DNA of 31,630 bases from contig CAINVI010000134.1 in the NCBI GenBank assembly GCA_903854075.1, positions 1 through 31,630 on the forward strand, read 5' to 3'. Below the pieces are notes generated by a model. The model had not been told where the DNA came from. It saw only the letters and a list, made by a program, of their open reading frames with translations, and did no database searches. The DNA comes from Candidatus Pollutiaquabacter sp. (GTDB lineage: Bacteria; Bacteroidota; Bacteroidia; AKYH767-A; 2013-40CM-41-45). Below, piece after piece: positions 7,899 to 15,844 of this stretch (the first letter of the stretch is position 1; every line of letters starts with the position of its first letter). Made by a program: the position numbers and the translations under genes.

Positions 7899-8900
7899 AT
7901 GAATACTGCGCCGCTCCCAGTTATTGATATCGCCCCGTTCCTTGCCGCTACTGAAACAGCCGAAAAAATGTCAATCGCCCGTCAGCTACACGATTCGTGT
8001 ATTACTTATGGAGCATTTTATTTAACCGGACACGGAATCGATAATCGTGCAGTCCTCGATCGTATGCGTGAATTTTTTTCGTTGAGTGAATCGCAAAAAA
8101 GTGCAATCGCAATACGCGAAGGTGGTTTCACCCGCGGCTATATTGGTATGGGTGAAGAGAGCGGATCGGATGCACTGGAAGTGAAGGAAGCTTTTTCATA
8201 CGGCTTTCCGTGGGAGCATGGAAAAGCACCGGAAAACAGTATGCAGGGAGAAAATGTTTGGCCGGATGCTGACAGTGTTCCCGCCGGTTGGCAGCTGGAT
8301 ATGGAAGAATTTTATGCACAAATGATTCGTGTTGCCGAAGGATTAACCAAAGCATTTTCGCTGAGCTACGGTATGGCGGAGAATCATCTTGGCAATTATT
8401 GTGAAACAGGCGATACGATTTCACTCCTGCGTCTCTTTCATTATTTTCCATACCGTACCGCCGACAAAAAATTTCCGCAACAGCAGGATCGAATCGGCTC
8501 CAGTGCGCATACCGATTGGGGATTTCTGACACTGATCTTGCAAGAAGATGGCGTCACGGGTTTGCAATTGCATAAAGACGGCGAGTGGTATGATGTTCCT
8601 CCGGTTCCGGAAACGTTAATGGTCAACTGTGGCGACTATTTTTCCTTGCTGACCCGGGGTGAATATAGTTCTCCGTTGCACCGTGTTGTTTCAGAAGGTA
8701 AGGAGCGTATGTCCGGAGTGTTGTTCTACTATCCATCTTATGACGCACGCATTCCGTTATTGGGTAAACAAGACTATAGCCTTTTCAAAAACCAGGTCAA
8801 AGACGGAGGTATGGTTGATACAACGGCAGTGACCGATAAACCCTTTGGGCAATATATCCGGGAAAAGTGGGAACAAGTTCAACGCTCGGAAAAACACTAA
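7899..8900 (+). CDS. 2-oxoglutarate/Fe(II)-dependent oxygenase, isopenicillin-N-synthase type
   Basis: 333 residues from the ATG at 7899; the frame extends to a TTG at 7866, but LPVIDIAPF is the normal opening of the family. An N-terminal DIOX_N domain (residues 5-120) precedes the jelly-roll 2OG-FeII_Oxy core. The iron ligands are visible: H204 and D206 (AHTDWG) and H261 (SPLHRVV), plus the RxS cosubstrate motif R270/S272. Such enzymes activate O2 with Fe(II) and 2-oxoglutarate to hydroxylate or desaturate small molecules, but the substrate cannot be read from the sequence. Its stop lies just before, or overlaps, the next gene depending on which start is used there. No biosynthetic cluster surrounds it. 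Confidence 0.9.
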   Translation: MNTAPLPVIDIAPFLAATETAEKMSIARQLHDSCITYGAFYLTGHGIDNRAVLDRMREFFSLSESQKSAIAIREGGFTRGYIGMGEESGSDALEVKEAFSYGFPWEHGKAPENSMQGENVWPDADSVPAGWQLDMEEFYAQMIRVAEGLTKAFSLSYGMAENHLGNYCETGDTISLLRLFHYFPYRTADKKFPQQQDRIGSSAHTDWGFLTLILQEDGVTGLQLHKDGEWYDVPPVPETLMVNCGDYFSLLTRGEYSSPLHRVVSEGKERMSGVLFYYPSYDARIPLLGKQDYSLFKNQVKDGGMVDTTAVTDKPFGQYIREKWEQVQRSEKH

Positions 8901-9532
8901 TCAATGAACATGTCGACCGACTCACTAAAATCGCGTACCGCTACAAATCGCAGCAAGTTTTTTTTTGTTTTTTCCTGACCATCGCCGGAGCGGGCCATGC
9001 TATGGCAAATAGTTTCACTATACCGGAACAATATGATATCTCCGCTTTTGTCCCACCATCCTTTGAGGTTATGGACTCGGTGTCCGGCGATTTGAATAAC
9101 GACGGACAAGTTGATGTGGTGGTATTGTTGAGAGCGATCGGTGAAGACACTATGCTTCAACTGGAAGAGAATTATATCAAGCGACCTTTGCTCATACTTG
9201 TTGGTAAAGCGGATGGAAGTTTCAAATTGGCTGCACGCAACGACAATGCAGTGTATTGCCGCGAATGTGGCGGAGCTTTCGGTGATCCTTACGCGTCCTT
9301 GTCTATCGCCGATAATACATTTGTCATTTCACACTATGGTGGTAGCTCCTGGCGTTGGTCGCGTGAAATCACGTTTGCCTATTCTTCCAAAGAAAAAGGA
9401 TGGATGTTGGTTAAGGATGGCGGATCGGAGTTTAATGTTGCCGATCCGGAAAAAGTGACCGAGAGTTACCGGACGGCAGCTGACTTCGGAAAAGTGACGT
9501 TTGAAAAATTTGATATCTATCAGGATCAGTGA
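8867..9532 (+). CDS. Exported protein with DLNNDG calcium-loop-like motif; start uncertain
   Basis: The main frame has only a GTG (8867) inside the oxygenase gene, or a late ATG at 9002 that would drop the apparent signal peptide VFFCFFLTIAGAGHA. An ATG at 8904, just past the oxygenase stop, opens a frame giving a good signal-peptide N-region (MNMSTDSLKSRTATNRSK) that reaches a T9 run (8958-8966) and then terminates. One extra T, or slippage, would join it to the main frame. The mature protein has SGDLNNDGQVDVVVLL (FG-GAP/VCBS-like), YCRECGGAFGDPYASLSI and SHYGGSSWRWS, a pattern I recall from small exported hypothetical proteins in several phyla. Function unknown; probably periplasmic. Confidence 0.7.
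   Translation: MGTSSTLGKTLINEHVDRLTKIAYRYKSQQVFFCFFLTIAGAGHAMANSFTIPEQYDISAFVPPSFEVMDSVSGDLNNDGQVDVVVLLRAIGEDTMLQLEENYIKRPLLILVGKADGSFKLAARNDNAVYCRECGGAFGDPYASLSIADNTFVISHYGGSSWRWSREITFAYSSKEKGWMLVKDGGSEFNVADPEKVTESYRTAADFGKVTFEKFDIYQDQ
8958..8966 (+). other. T9 homopolymer at the frame junction
   Basis: Nine consecutive T between the short frame opened at 8904 and the main frame. Homopolymers this long allow transcriptional slippage or -1 ribosomal shifting, and are also error-prone in sequencing. It decides how the exported protein gets its signal peptide. Confidence 0.6.
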
Positions 9533-9558
9533 TTATTGATTTTACACGAACATCGTGG

Positions 9559-10344
9559 TCAAATTTGTTGGGGCTGACAAACCGCTGTATAAATCGAATC
9601 CCAGAGCAGGGCGCGTGATTTCAGTGCTGCGATCACTTCTGTTTCGCACTCTTGCCACTTCGCATCGTCTTCGCCACATAATTCCTCCGTCATCTGCAAG
9701 GCCAGTTCACCGTGGTGTCCGCCGTCGACTTCGATATGCCGTTCAATATAGTATTGTAGAACGTCAAGTTTGTCGGGGAACTGTTGTTTCAATTCACGGA
9801 TCAATTGCAGAAACATATCCGGAATAAGGTCTTCGCGTCCGAAGGTGAATACACCGGCGATCACATGCAGTTTTCCGGTGTTGATGACTCGGAAAGTGTT
9901 TTCGACGAATCGTGCGGCGCCCTCGGGAGCAGCAGCGGTTTTCAGCGCAGACGAAACCGTTGCTCCGGATTGAACGGCCGAAGTGAAAGTATCCATGTTG
10001 CGTAAATCGCAGCCCGCTTGCTGCATGGCTTCCCGGTATAGCTCGAAATGACTGATACGGCGACCGAGTTGGTCGACATCACTTTCCTCGCCGGTTACGA
10101 TTTCATTGATCAGGTAACGTGTGTTGGCACTGCCTCGTGGCATCCACGGAATGTCAACACAGGTCAGGTCGCGTTGCAACGCTTTGAGGAGCGACATAAA
10201 ATCCCACACCGCAAAAACATGGTGTTCCATGAATTGCTGCACATCCTGTAGGCTTTTTATAGTGGAATACACCGGGTGATTAACCAGCTGGTCGCGGTAT
10301 GGTGCAATAGCTGCGCGAAGTTTTTCGATACGGTTATTCTTCAT
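9559..10344 (-). CDS. DUF3050 protein, haem-oxygenase-like fold
   Basis: 261 residues, all-helical in appearance. It matches DUF3050: FMEHHVFAVWDFMSLLKALQ, PWMPRGSANTRYLINEIV, GEESDVDQ and YYIERHIEVDGGHHGELA. The family is placed in the haem-oxygenase-like superfamily. Acid/His residues line up on three helices (E40, H41/H42; E86/E87, H99; E201, H203, D207, H211), and D207-x3-H211 resembles the third-helix motif of haem-oxygenase-like diiron oxidases, so a non-haem di-iron enzyme is possible; this is inference. It converges on the exported protein gene, leaving 26 bases. Upstream, TACTTTCG on the minus strand at 10383-10390 is one mismatch from the promoter consensus. Confidence 0.85.
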   Translation of the reverse strand: MKNNRIEKLRAAIAPYRDQLVNHPVYSTIKSLQDVQQFMEHHVFAVWDFMSLLKALQRDLTCVDIPWMPRGSANTRYLINEIVTGEESDVDQLGRRISHFELYREAMQQAGCDLRNMDTFTSAVQSGATVSSALKTAAAPEGAARFVENTFRVINTGKLHVIAGVFTFGREDLIPDMFLQLIRELKQQFPDKLDVLQYYIERHIEVDGGHHGELALQMTEELCGEDDAKWQECETEVIAALKSRALLWDSIYTAVCQPQQI

Positions 10345-10407
10345 GACCCAATAGTAACAAGTAGTTTGCAGGAATGTTTCGGCGAAAGTACCGTGCTAGG
10401 CGTCCAA

Positions 10408-11127
10408 TTAAAAGCCGCGATGTTTTTTTATGGCTTCGTAAGCCTCGTTGATTTTCCGGAATTTCTCTTGCGCATCTTTTTGATATTCCGCACCAAGATG
10501 GTGCACTTTATCCGGATGGTACTTCATGGCCATTTTCCGATACGCTTTTTTAACCTCATCTACGGTAGCTGTTGGATCGATTTCCAGTATTTTATAATCC
10601 GAGTTCGAGTCGCGCACGAACATCGCACGTATACTTATAAAGTCTTTACCGCTGATGCCAATTAGTGTGGCAATTCGCTCAAGCACGGTCAGCTCTTCGT
10701 GACTAACTTCACCGTCGCTTCCCGCAAGTCCAAATAACAAGTGTAAGAGTTCCAGTCGTGAAGCGTGGTCAACGTTGGCGCGTACCTGCTGACAGATGCC
10801 GGCAATCTTAATCTCCTGCTTGAGGATTTCACGGAAGAAATTCATACGTTCCCGCGTGTGTTCTTCGCCGAAGGTGCGCGTGAAAAAAGCCTTGACGTAC
10901 TCGAGCTCCGAACGCATCAGCCGCTGATCTGCTTTCATGACCGCTGCGCACAATACCATCAGCGCAGCACTGAAATCATTCGGGAGTACAGCCGGTCGGG
11001 TTTCCGGCTTATAGGTTTTTCCGGCTTCTTCGGTGACCGACCCCAACGCAAAGCCAAGGATTCCACCAATTGGTCCGCCCAATGCCCATCCCAAACCGCC
11101 GAAAACCCATTTGTTCCAAATCGACAT
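10408..11127 (-). CDS. TerB/J-domain co-chaperone, DjlA-like
   Basis: 239 residues from the ATG at 11127; the frame goes on to 11190, but that would run through the promoters of both this gene and its divergent neighbour. The N-terminus is a glycine-rich hydrophobic segment (GGLGWALGGPIGGILGFALG, about 8-27) that could span or associate with the membrane. A TerB-like helical domain follows (about 45-165, including GLAGSDGEVSHEEL), then a C-terminal J domain (about 175-239) with the HPD motif at 204-206. The order membrane segment-TerB-J is that of DjlA, which recruits DnaK at the inner membrane. The partner is presumably DnaK; the client is unknown. Confidence 0.88.
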   Translation of the reverse strand: MSIWNKWVFGGLGWALGGPIGGILGFALGSVTEEAGKTYKPETRPAVLPNDFSAALMVLCAAVMKADQRLMRSELEYVKAFFTRTFGEEHTRERMNFFREILKQEIKIAGICQQVRANVDHASRLELLHLLFGLAGSDGEVSHEELTVLERIATLIGISGKDFISIRAMFVRDSNSDYKILEIDPTATVDEVKKAYRKMAMKYHPDKVHHLGAEYQKDAQEKFRKINEAYEAIKKHRGF

Positions 11128-11145
11128 AATACAATGATTGAGGTA

Positions 11146-11153
11146 CAAAATTA
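11146..11153 (-). promoter_or_regulatory. Candidate -7 box TAATTTTG for the TerB/J-domain gene
   Basis: Exact TAnnTTTG match on the minus strand, 18 bases before the ATG at 11127. No clear -33 TTG. It lies 25 bases from the box of the divergent gene, so the two promoters are nearly back to back. Confidence 0.45.
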
Positions 11154-11178
11154 GGAAATCGATCCATGTGAAAGTGTG

Positions 11179-11186
11179 TACCTTTG
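11179..11186 (+). promoter_or_regulatory. -7 box TACCTTTG for the 116-residue conserved protein
   Basis: Exact match ending 6 bases before the ATG at 11193. It supports this ATG over the TTG at 11184, which overlaps the box itself, and predicts a nearly leaderless mRNA. Confidence 0.6.
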
Positions 11187-11192
11187 TCAACT

Positions 11193-11543
11193 ATGGAAGC
11201 GGCGGAATTACAACAATTAAAAGAGAAATGGCAGCGGTTGACGGCTCAGCTGGCTCAGCAGTTTGACGAAGAGCCCGATCTTCAGGCGCTACTTTTTCTT
11301 ATCGGTGTCCGCGAATTAGGTAAAGGACCGATGAAATATTCCAAAGACGAGAAGCAGGATCTGATGCACATCGCAGTGTGTCGGTTACTGAGCCGTTTTG
11401 GCCATTATGAACTTGATGGAATGGACGAAGAAGGCTGGCCGCACTGGAAAATGGTCAAGGCACTTCCGCCACTAACGCTGAAGGAACAGGATCTGCTCCT
11501 CAAGCAGGCAGTGTTGCTCTACTGGGAAGAAGAAAGTTTATAG
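11193..11543 (+). CDS. Conserved hypothetical protein, 116 residues
   Basis: I recognise no named domain. The protein is small, acidic and probably helical, with no signal peptide or membrane segment. Distinct stretches are DLQALLFLIGVRELGKGPMKYS, KDEKQDLMHIAVCRLLSRFG and DEEGWPHWKMVKALPPL. The pattern LIGVREL...KDEK..LMHIA.CRLL...GWPH feels like a conserved Bacteroidota-specific family, from memory only. It is divergent from the TerB/J-domain gene and converges on a lipoprotein gene with a 4-base gap. Normal codon use and a well-placed promoter box argue that it is real. Confidence 0.8.
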   Translation: MEAAELQQLKEKWQRLTAQLAQQFDEEPDLQALLFLIGVRELGKGPMKYSKDEKQDLMHIAVCRLLSRFGHYELDGMDEEGWPHWKMVKALPPLTLKEQDLLLKQAVLLYWEEESL

Positions 11544-11547
11544 AGGA

Positions 11548-11916
11548 TTAAAAGCGGACGGTCTGGTAAACAGTTTTATGTTCTTCCAGCCGCACAAACC
11601 CACGTGCCGTATCAGCGTTTTTATACGCTTCCAGATTAAGGAAGGCCTCCAGAGCAAATTCGAATTCCGCTTTACCCGAACCATCCGTCGTCATTGTTTC
11701 GCGGATATTGGCGACTTCTCCTGTCGTTTCGTTGACGGCGGTATCCTGGAATAAAACTACCGTCGCACCGCCCACCGGCCGGCCGAGAGAATCATTGACC
11801 GTAATCACCGCTTTCGTTGGTCCGTCTTTTTTACAGCCGGAAAACCCGGCCTGCAGGAGGAAAAAACCGAGGATAACTGCTGCTGAAGTGGTCAGGATGG
11901 GCTTTCTGTTGTTCAT
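11548..11916 (-). CDS. Small lipoprotein with carboxypeptidase-regulatory-like fold
   Basis: 122 residues. Hydrophobic residues 7-25 are followed by FSGC with Cys 28 as the likely lipidation site, then KKDG. The rest resembles a single Ig-like/CarboxypepD_reg domain: KAVITVNDSLGRPVGGATVV, a loop, then TMTTDGSGKAEFEF and an extended C-terminus. Such domains in Bacteroidota are usually surface or periplasmic, with no catalysis. It is divergent from the cyclophilin gene with overlapping promoter regions (11917-11966). Function unknown. Confidence 0.78.
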   Translation of the reverse strand: MNNRKPILTTSAAVILGFFLLQAGFSGCKKDGPTKAVITVNDSLGRPVGGATVVLFQDTAVNETTGEVANIRETMTTDGSGKAEFEFALEAFLNLEAYKNADTARGFVRLEEHKTVYQTVRF

Positions 11917-11925
11917 TCGTTTTGG

Positions 11926-11959
11926 TAAGTTTGCGTTCCTTTAGGTATTCACAAAAATA
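11926..11959. promoter_or_regulatory. Overlapping divergent promoter boxes (cyclophilin / lipoprotein)
   Basis: TAAGTTTG on the plus strand (11926-11933) lies 33 bases before the cyclophilin ATG. TATTTTTG on the minus strand (11952-11959) lies 35 bases before the lipoprotein ATG. Both fit TAnnTTTG exactly. The boxes face each other, so the two transcripts would overlap at their 5' ends and the polymerases may interfere. Confidence 0.45.
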
Positions 11960-11966
11960 ACACAAG

Positions 11967-12638
11967 ATGAAGACGATAGCAACCCTGTCCATCGCGTTTT
12001 TAACACTGTTTACGTCCGTTTCTTACGCAAAAGACAAGAAATCAAAGACACCAACAGACACATTGGTCATCATTTCCACGGATTTCGGGGATATGAAAGT
12101 AAAACTCTATACCGCCACGCCGCTGCACCGGACTAATTTTATCAAACTGGCCGGCGAAGGATTTTACGACAGCTTGCTGTTTCATCGCGTGATCAAGTCG
12201 TTCATGATTCAGGGCGGAGATCCGCAATCCAAAAATGCCCCAGCCGGCACCATGCTCGGTGGCGGTGATATCGGCTACACGATTCCGGCAGAGTTCGTCG
12301 ACACCTTATTTCACAAGAAAGGAACACTCTGCGCCGCGCGCACCGAAAATCCGGCAAAAGCCTCCAGCGGCTGTCAGTTCTACATTGTGCAAGGACAGCC
12401 CATTCAGGAGGCACAGATTCCAATGTTTGAGGCCCGTGGCCGTAAAATGACCGAGCAACAGAAAGCGACGTATAAAACACTCGGCGGTACGCCTTTTCTG
12501 GACGGTAACTATACTGTTTACGGCGAAGTGATTGAAGGCATTGAAGTAATTGATCTGATCGCTGCTGTGCAAACCGCGCCGGGCGATCGTCCGGTCAATG
12601 ATGTACGCATGAAAATGCGCCTTGAACTCGTTTATTGA
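11967..12638 (+). CDS. Exported cyclophilin-type peptidyl-prolyl isomerase
   Basis: 223 residues. A Sec signal peptide (MKTIATLSIAFLTLFTSVSYA, cleavage after residue 21) is followed by a Lys-rich linker and a single cyclophilin domain. Landmarks are LHRTNFIKLAGEGFYDSLLFHRVIKSFMIQGGD, GYTIPAEF, GTLCAARTENPAKASSGCQFYI (stated here as landmarks with the catalytic Arg in FHRV), and YTVYGEVIEGIEVIDLI. The insertion between QFYIVQG and FLDGNYTVYG (GRKMTEQQKATYK) is common in Bacteroidota homologues. Role: cis-trans isomerisation of proline bonds in the periplasm, assisting folding of exported proteins. It is followed 32 bases later by pheS on the same strand; co-transcription is possible but functionally accidental. 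Confidence 0.93.
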   Translation: MKTIATLSIAFLTLFTSVSYAKDKKSKTPTDTLVIISTDFGDMKVKLYTATPLHRTNFIKLAGEGFYDSLLFHRVIKSFMIQGGDPQSKNAPAGTMLGGGDIGYTIPAEFVDTLFHKKGTLCAARTENPAKASSGCQFYIVQGQPIQEAQIPMFEARGRKMTEQQKATYKTLGGTPFLDGNYTVYGEVIEGIEVIDLIAAVQTAPGDRPVNDVRMKMRLELVY

Positions 12639-12670
12639 TTTTATCACGCAGCACTATCACCCGAAGCAAC

Positions 12671-13699
12671 ATGTCAGCATTGCAGGATCACCTGAACGAA
12701 GTAGCCGCTTACACGGCTTCCTCCAAAGAGGAAGTGGAGCAATTCCGGCTGAAATACCTGAGCAAGAAAGGCATCCTTGCTGACCTCTTTGCCGAAATGA
12801 AGAACATTCCCGGCGACCAACGCAAAGCGTACGGCTTACAGGTGAATGAACTTAAGGTCAACGTAGAGGAGAAGCTACAGTCGTTTCAATCGATTCTCGA
12901 AGCGGCAGCAGATGCAACGTCCGGCGGACCGATCGACTTAACGTTACCGGCCGCACCGCTACCGCTGGGCTCTCGCCATCCCATCACCTTGATCCGCAAC
13001 CGCATCGTCAGTATTTTTTCCCGCATCGGTTTCACGGTATCCGATGGTCCGGAAATAGAAGACGACTGGCATAACTTTACGGCTCTCAACTTCCCTGAAA
13101 ATCATCCGGCTCGTGATATGCAGGATACTTTTTTCATCGAGATGAAAGGCGGAAGCGATTCCATCGCACTGCGCACACACACATCTTCCGTGCAGGTGCG
13201 TGTCATGGAAACGACAAAACCTCCGATCCGTTCATTGATGCCCGGACGCGTGTACCGTAACGAAGCTATTTCCGCCCGCGCACATTGTTTCTTTCATCAG
13301 GTGGAAGGACTCTATATCGACGAAGGAGTGACGTTTGCAGACATGAAACAGACGTTGCTTTATTTTTCCCGGGAGATGTTCGGTGCGGAAACGCAAATCC
13401 GGCTTCGTCCTTCTTATTTTCCGTTCACGGAGCCGTCCGCCGAAATGGATGTGACGTGTGAGATCTGTAAAGGCAAGGGCTGTAATGTTTGTAAGTACAC
13501 CGGCTGGCTGGAAATCATGGGTTGCGGCATGGTTGATCCGAATGTTTTGCAGAATTGCGGCATTGAGCCCGAGAAATATTCCGGCTTTGCTTTCGGTATG
13601 GGAATCGAACGCATTGCTATGCTGAAATACGGCGTCAAAGACCTCCGCTTGTTTTCTGAAAACGATATCCGTTTTCTGCGTCAGTTTTCCGCCGAGTAA
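12671..13699 (+). CDS. pheS: Phenylalanyl-tRNA synthetase alpha subunit
   Basis: 342 residues from the ATG at 12671; the frame extends to 12635, overlapping the cyclophilin stop, but the family N-terminus (a coiled-coil beginning LQDHLNEVAAY) fits this ATG. The N-terminal helical arm binds tRNA-Phe (residues 1-90). The class II catalytic core has HPITLIRNRIVSIFSRIGF, the motif 2 region (MPGRVYRNEAISARAHCFFHQ) and motif 3 (GFAFGMGIERIAMLKYG). A Cys-rich loop (CEICKGKGCNVC) lies before WLEIMGCGMVDPNVL. It forms the alpha2beta2 enzyme with PheT, which is not in the window, so pheS and pheT are not adjacent downstream here. It converges on the FtsX-type gene, 6 bases away. Confidence 0.96.
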   Translation: MSALQDHLNEVAAYTASSKEEVEQFRLKYLSKKGILADLFAEMKNIPGDQRKAYGLQVNELKVNVEEKLQSFQSILEAAADATSGGPIDLTLPAAPLPLGSRHPITLIRNRIVSIFSRIGFTVSDGPEIEDDWHNFTALNFPENHPARDMQDTFFIEMKGGSDSIALRTHTSSVQVRVMETTKPPIRSLMPGRVYRNEAISARAHCFFHQVEGLYIDEGVTFADMKQTLLYFSREMFGAETQIRLRPSYFPFTEPSAEMDVTCEICKGKGCNVCKYTGWLEIMGCGMVDPNVLQNCGIEPEKYSGFAFGMGIERIAMLKYGVKDLRLFSENDIRFLRQFSAE

Positions 13700-13705
13700 G
13701 ATTGG

Positions 13706-14947
13706 CTACTCATCGTTGGTGACCGTGCGCAGGTCCAGACTTTGCGCCACCATACGCCTTGAAGGATACCAGGCAGCGAGTAAACCGATGGTAAAGACCG
13801 TCAGGAAAACGAATAACAGATCGGACCATTCGATTTTTACCGGATAGGCATTAATGACAAACGATCCGCTTCCGCTTAGTTCTATCCAGCCAAAGTATTG
13901 TTGTCCCCAGCAAATCAGTAACCCTACCGTCATTCCAAGGCAACAGCCGATCAGGTTGATGAAAAGACCTTCAGCAAGAAAAATCCGTTGCAACATCCGC
14001 TTATCGGCGCCCATGCTGTGAAGTATTGCGATGTCTTTTTTCTTTTCAATCACGAGCATGGATAAGGTACCGATGATGTTGAAGGTAGCGATGATCAGGA
14101 TAAACGAGAGAATCAGGAATACGGCCCACTTTTCCGATTTCATGATTCGGTAAATTGATTCGTGCTGCCGGAAACGGTCTTTTACGGTAAATCCCTCACC
14201 CGTCAAGGCGGTGATTCGTGTTATAGCCGCATCGACATCGCTGCCCTCTTTTAGTGTAATCTCCACAGCGCTGACCAGTGAATCGAATTCGAAGATGTCG
14301 CGGGCAAATCGAAAAGGGACCAGCACATAACGACTGTCGTACTCTTGTTGTATGCCAAATATTCCGGTGGTATACAGATAACGACGATTGAAGGCTTCCT
14401 CCGGATTCAGCAGCGAACCGGCGTCCCGCCGGGGAGCATAGAATTCTAACGGATTTAAAAAGTCGTTGAGATGGAGTTGCAATCCATACGCGACTCCGGA
14501 TCCGAGAACAGCAAAATCGGTGTCCCCTTCCTGTAAAAGAAATTGACCATCGAGTAACATGGAATCAACACCGGAGGTTGCAGCGAACAACGTATCCACT
14601 CCTTTTACGGTTACGATGAATTGCTTGTCACCGTATCGAACCAGTGCGTTCTCTTCAATCACCGGTTGCAGATAAGCTACCGCAGGGTCTTTGCGCAGTT
14701 GCTCGTGCGGAAAGTGATGGTAGGTGAATGTTTTTCCTTGCGTGGCTTCGATCTTCACATCCGGATCGAACGCGTTGTAAAGCCGCAGGATAAGATCCTC
14801 GAAACCATTGAAAACAGAAAGAACAATTACCAGTGCAGCAGTTCCCACCAAAACTCCTAGCACGGAGATCATAGAAATGATGTTGATCGCCCGCTGGGAT
14901 TTTTTAGACAGGAAATATCTTCTTGCTATGAAAAAAGGGAGCTGCAT
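13706..14947 (-). CDS. FtsX/LolCE-type ABC transporter permease
   Basis: 413 residues with the MacB/FtsX topology: one N-terminal transmembrane segment (about 22-45), a periplasmic MacB_PCD-like domain (about 46-265), and three C-terminal segments (about 270-295, 318-345, 370-395) holding the FtsX domain, with LVIEKKKDIAILHSMGADKR between them. The N-terminus PFFIARRYFLSKKSQRAINIIS is typical of LolC/LolE-like proteins. In Bacteroidota this protein is usually annotated as a lipoprotein-releasing permease, but no LolD ATPase is next to it, so the substrate is uncertain. It is last in the rbfA-methyltransferase-permease operon, 43 bases after the methyltransferase. Confidence 0.9.
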   Translation of the reverse strand: MQLPFFIARRYFLSKKSQRAINIISMISVLGVLVGTAALVIVLSVFNGFEDLILRLYNAFDPDVKIEATQGKTFTYHHFPHEQLRKDPAVAYLQPVIEENALVRYGDKQFIVTVKGVDTLFAATSGVDSMLLDGQFLLQEGDTDFAVLGSGVAYGLQLHLNDFLNPLEFYAPRRDAGSLLNPEEAFNRRYLYTTGIFGIQQEYDSRYVLVPFRFARDIFEFDSLVSAVEITLKEGSDVDAAITRITALTGEGFTVKDRFRQHESIYRIMKSEKWAVFLILSFILIIATFNIIGTLSMLVIEKKKDIAILHSMGADKRMLQRIFLAEGLFINLIGCCLGMTVGLLICWGQQYFGWIELSGSGSFVINAYPVKIEWSDLLFVFLTVFTIGLLAAWYPSRRMVAQSLDLRTVTNDE

Positions 14948-14990
14948 AGTGGATGACCTATTTGGGAAAGGTACTAAAAGCAGCGATCGG

Positions 14991-15806
14991 TTATTTCCAG
15001 GCTTTCACGATCAGTCCGGTGCCGGTCGGATGCTTCACGGAAACGTCCAGCCAGTTGAGCAGATAAGCGATTGGATACGTTATCGCATAATAGACAGGAA
15101 TGATAAGGAAGAAGAGTTTTGATACACCCAACAATTGAATTGGGTATTTCATCGATAGTCGCCAGGAGATTTTTCCGGGCGTTCCATATTGGTAGCGTGC
15201 GTCTACTTTCGAAAATCCGGCTGAGCGTAATTTGTCTTCGATCTCCTTGATGTTATAACCGTCGCGCACGTGTTCTTCAATGAAAGAAGCTTCTCCTTCA
15301 CCGTGCACATCGCTGCCACCCTGATCGGAAGGTGTTGAAATGATCAGTACTGCGCCGGGCTTCATGGATGCATGGTAATTCTTGAACACTTGCACATCCG
15401 GTTCGATGTGTTCCATCACGTCTACACAGACAACCAGATCATACGCAGAAGGATTGACATAGGTAGTCAGATCGCCGACTTCAAATTTCACATTAGTACC
15501 GCCGATTTGCTGGAAAAAACTGTTGCAATCCGCTACTTGCTCTTCCTTCACATCCATGGCTAGAATTTTCCAAGACGGATGTTTGCGATGCAGCCAATAC
15601 GTGTATTGTCCGAAACCCGCGCCGGCGTCCAGTACATTGATGGCAGGGCCGCGCTGCTTGAGTTCGGCTTGCAGTGAACGCAATTCCTTATGAACGTGCC
15701 ATGCACGAAGAAGTAACAGGTCGAGCAGGTTGTAAAATACCTTACGTAAAAATGGCGTACGGTTGAAGACGTTGCCAAGAGAGCGTTTTATCGGATCGTA
15801 TTGCAT
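14991..15806 (-). CDS. SAM-dependent class I methyltransferase with C-terminal membrane segment
   Basis: 271 residues. The Rossmann-like core shows motif I VLDAGAGFGQYTYWL (residues 58-72), the acidic loop AMDVKEEQ, LVVCVDVMEHIE (motif IV region) and MKPGAVLIISTPSD. The C-terminus has a strongly hydrophobic region (LFFLIIPVYYAITYPIAYLL, about 228-247), suggesting membrane attachment with the catalytic domain in the cytoplasm. The substrate is unknown; ubiquinone/menaquinone, lipid and sugar methyltransferases share this core. It lies between rbfA (38 bases upstream) and the FtsX-type permease. Confidence 0.85.
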   Translation of the reverse strand: MQYDPIKRSLGNVFNRTPFLRKVFYNLLDLLLLRAWHVHKELRSLQAELKQRGPAINVLDAGAGFGQYTYWLHRKHPSWKILAMDVKEEQVADCNSFFQQIGGTNVKFEVGDLTTYVNPSAYDLVVCVDVMEHIEPDVQVFKNYHASMKPGAVLIISTPSDQGGSDVHGEGEASFIEEHVRDGYNIKEIEDKLRSAGFSKVDARYQYGTPGKISWRLSMKYPIQLLGVSKLFFLIIPVYYAITYPIAYLLNWLDVSVKHPTGTGLIVKAWK

Positions 15807-15844
15807 GGTACTGCAGAGTGTGTTGCGGTTAGGAGAATGCGCAA

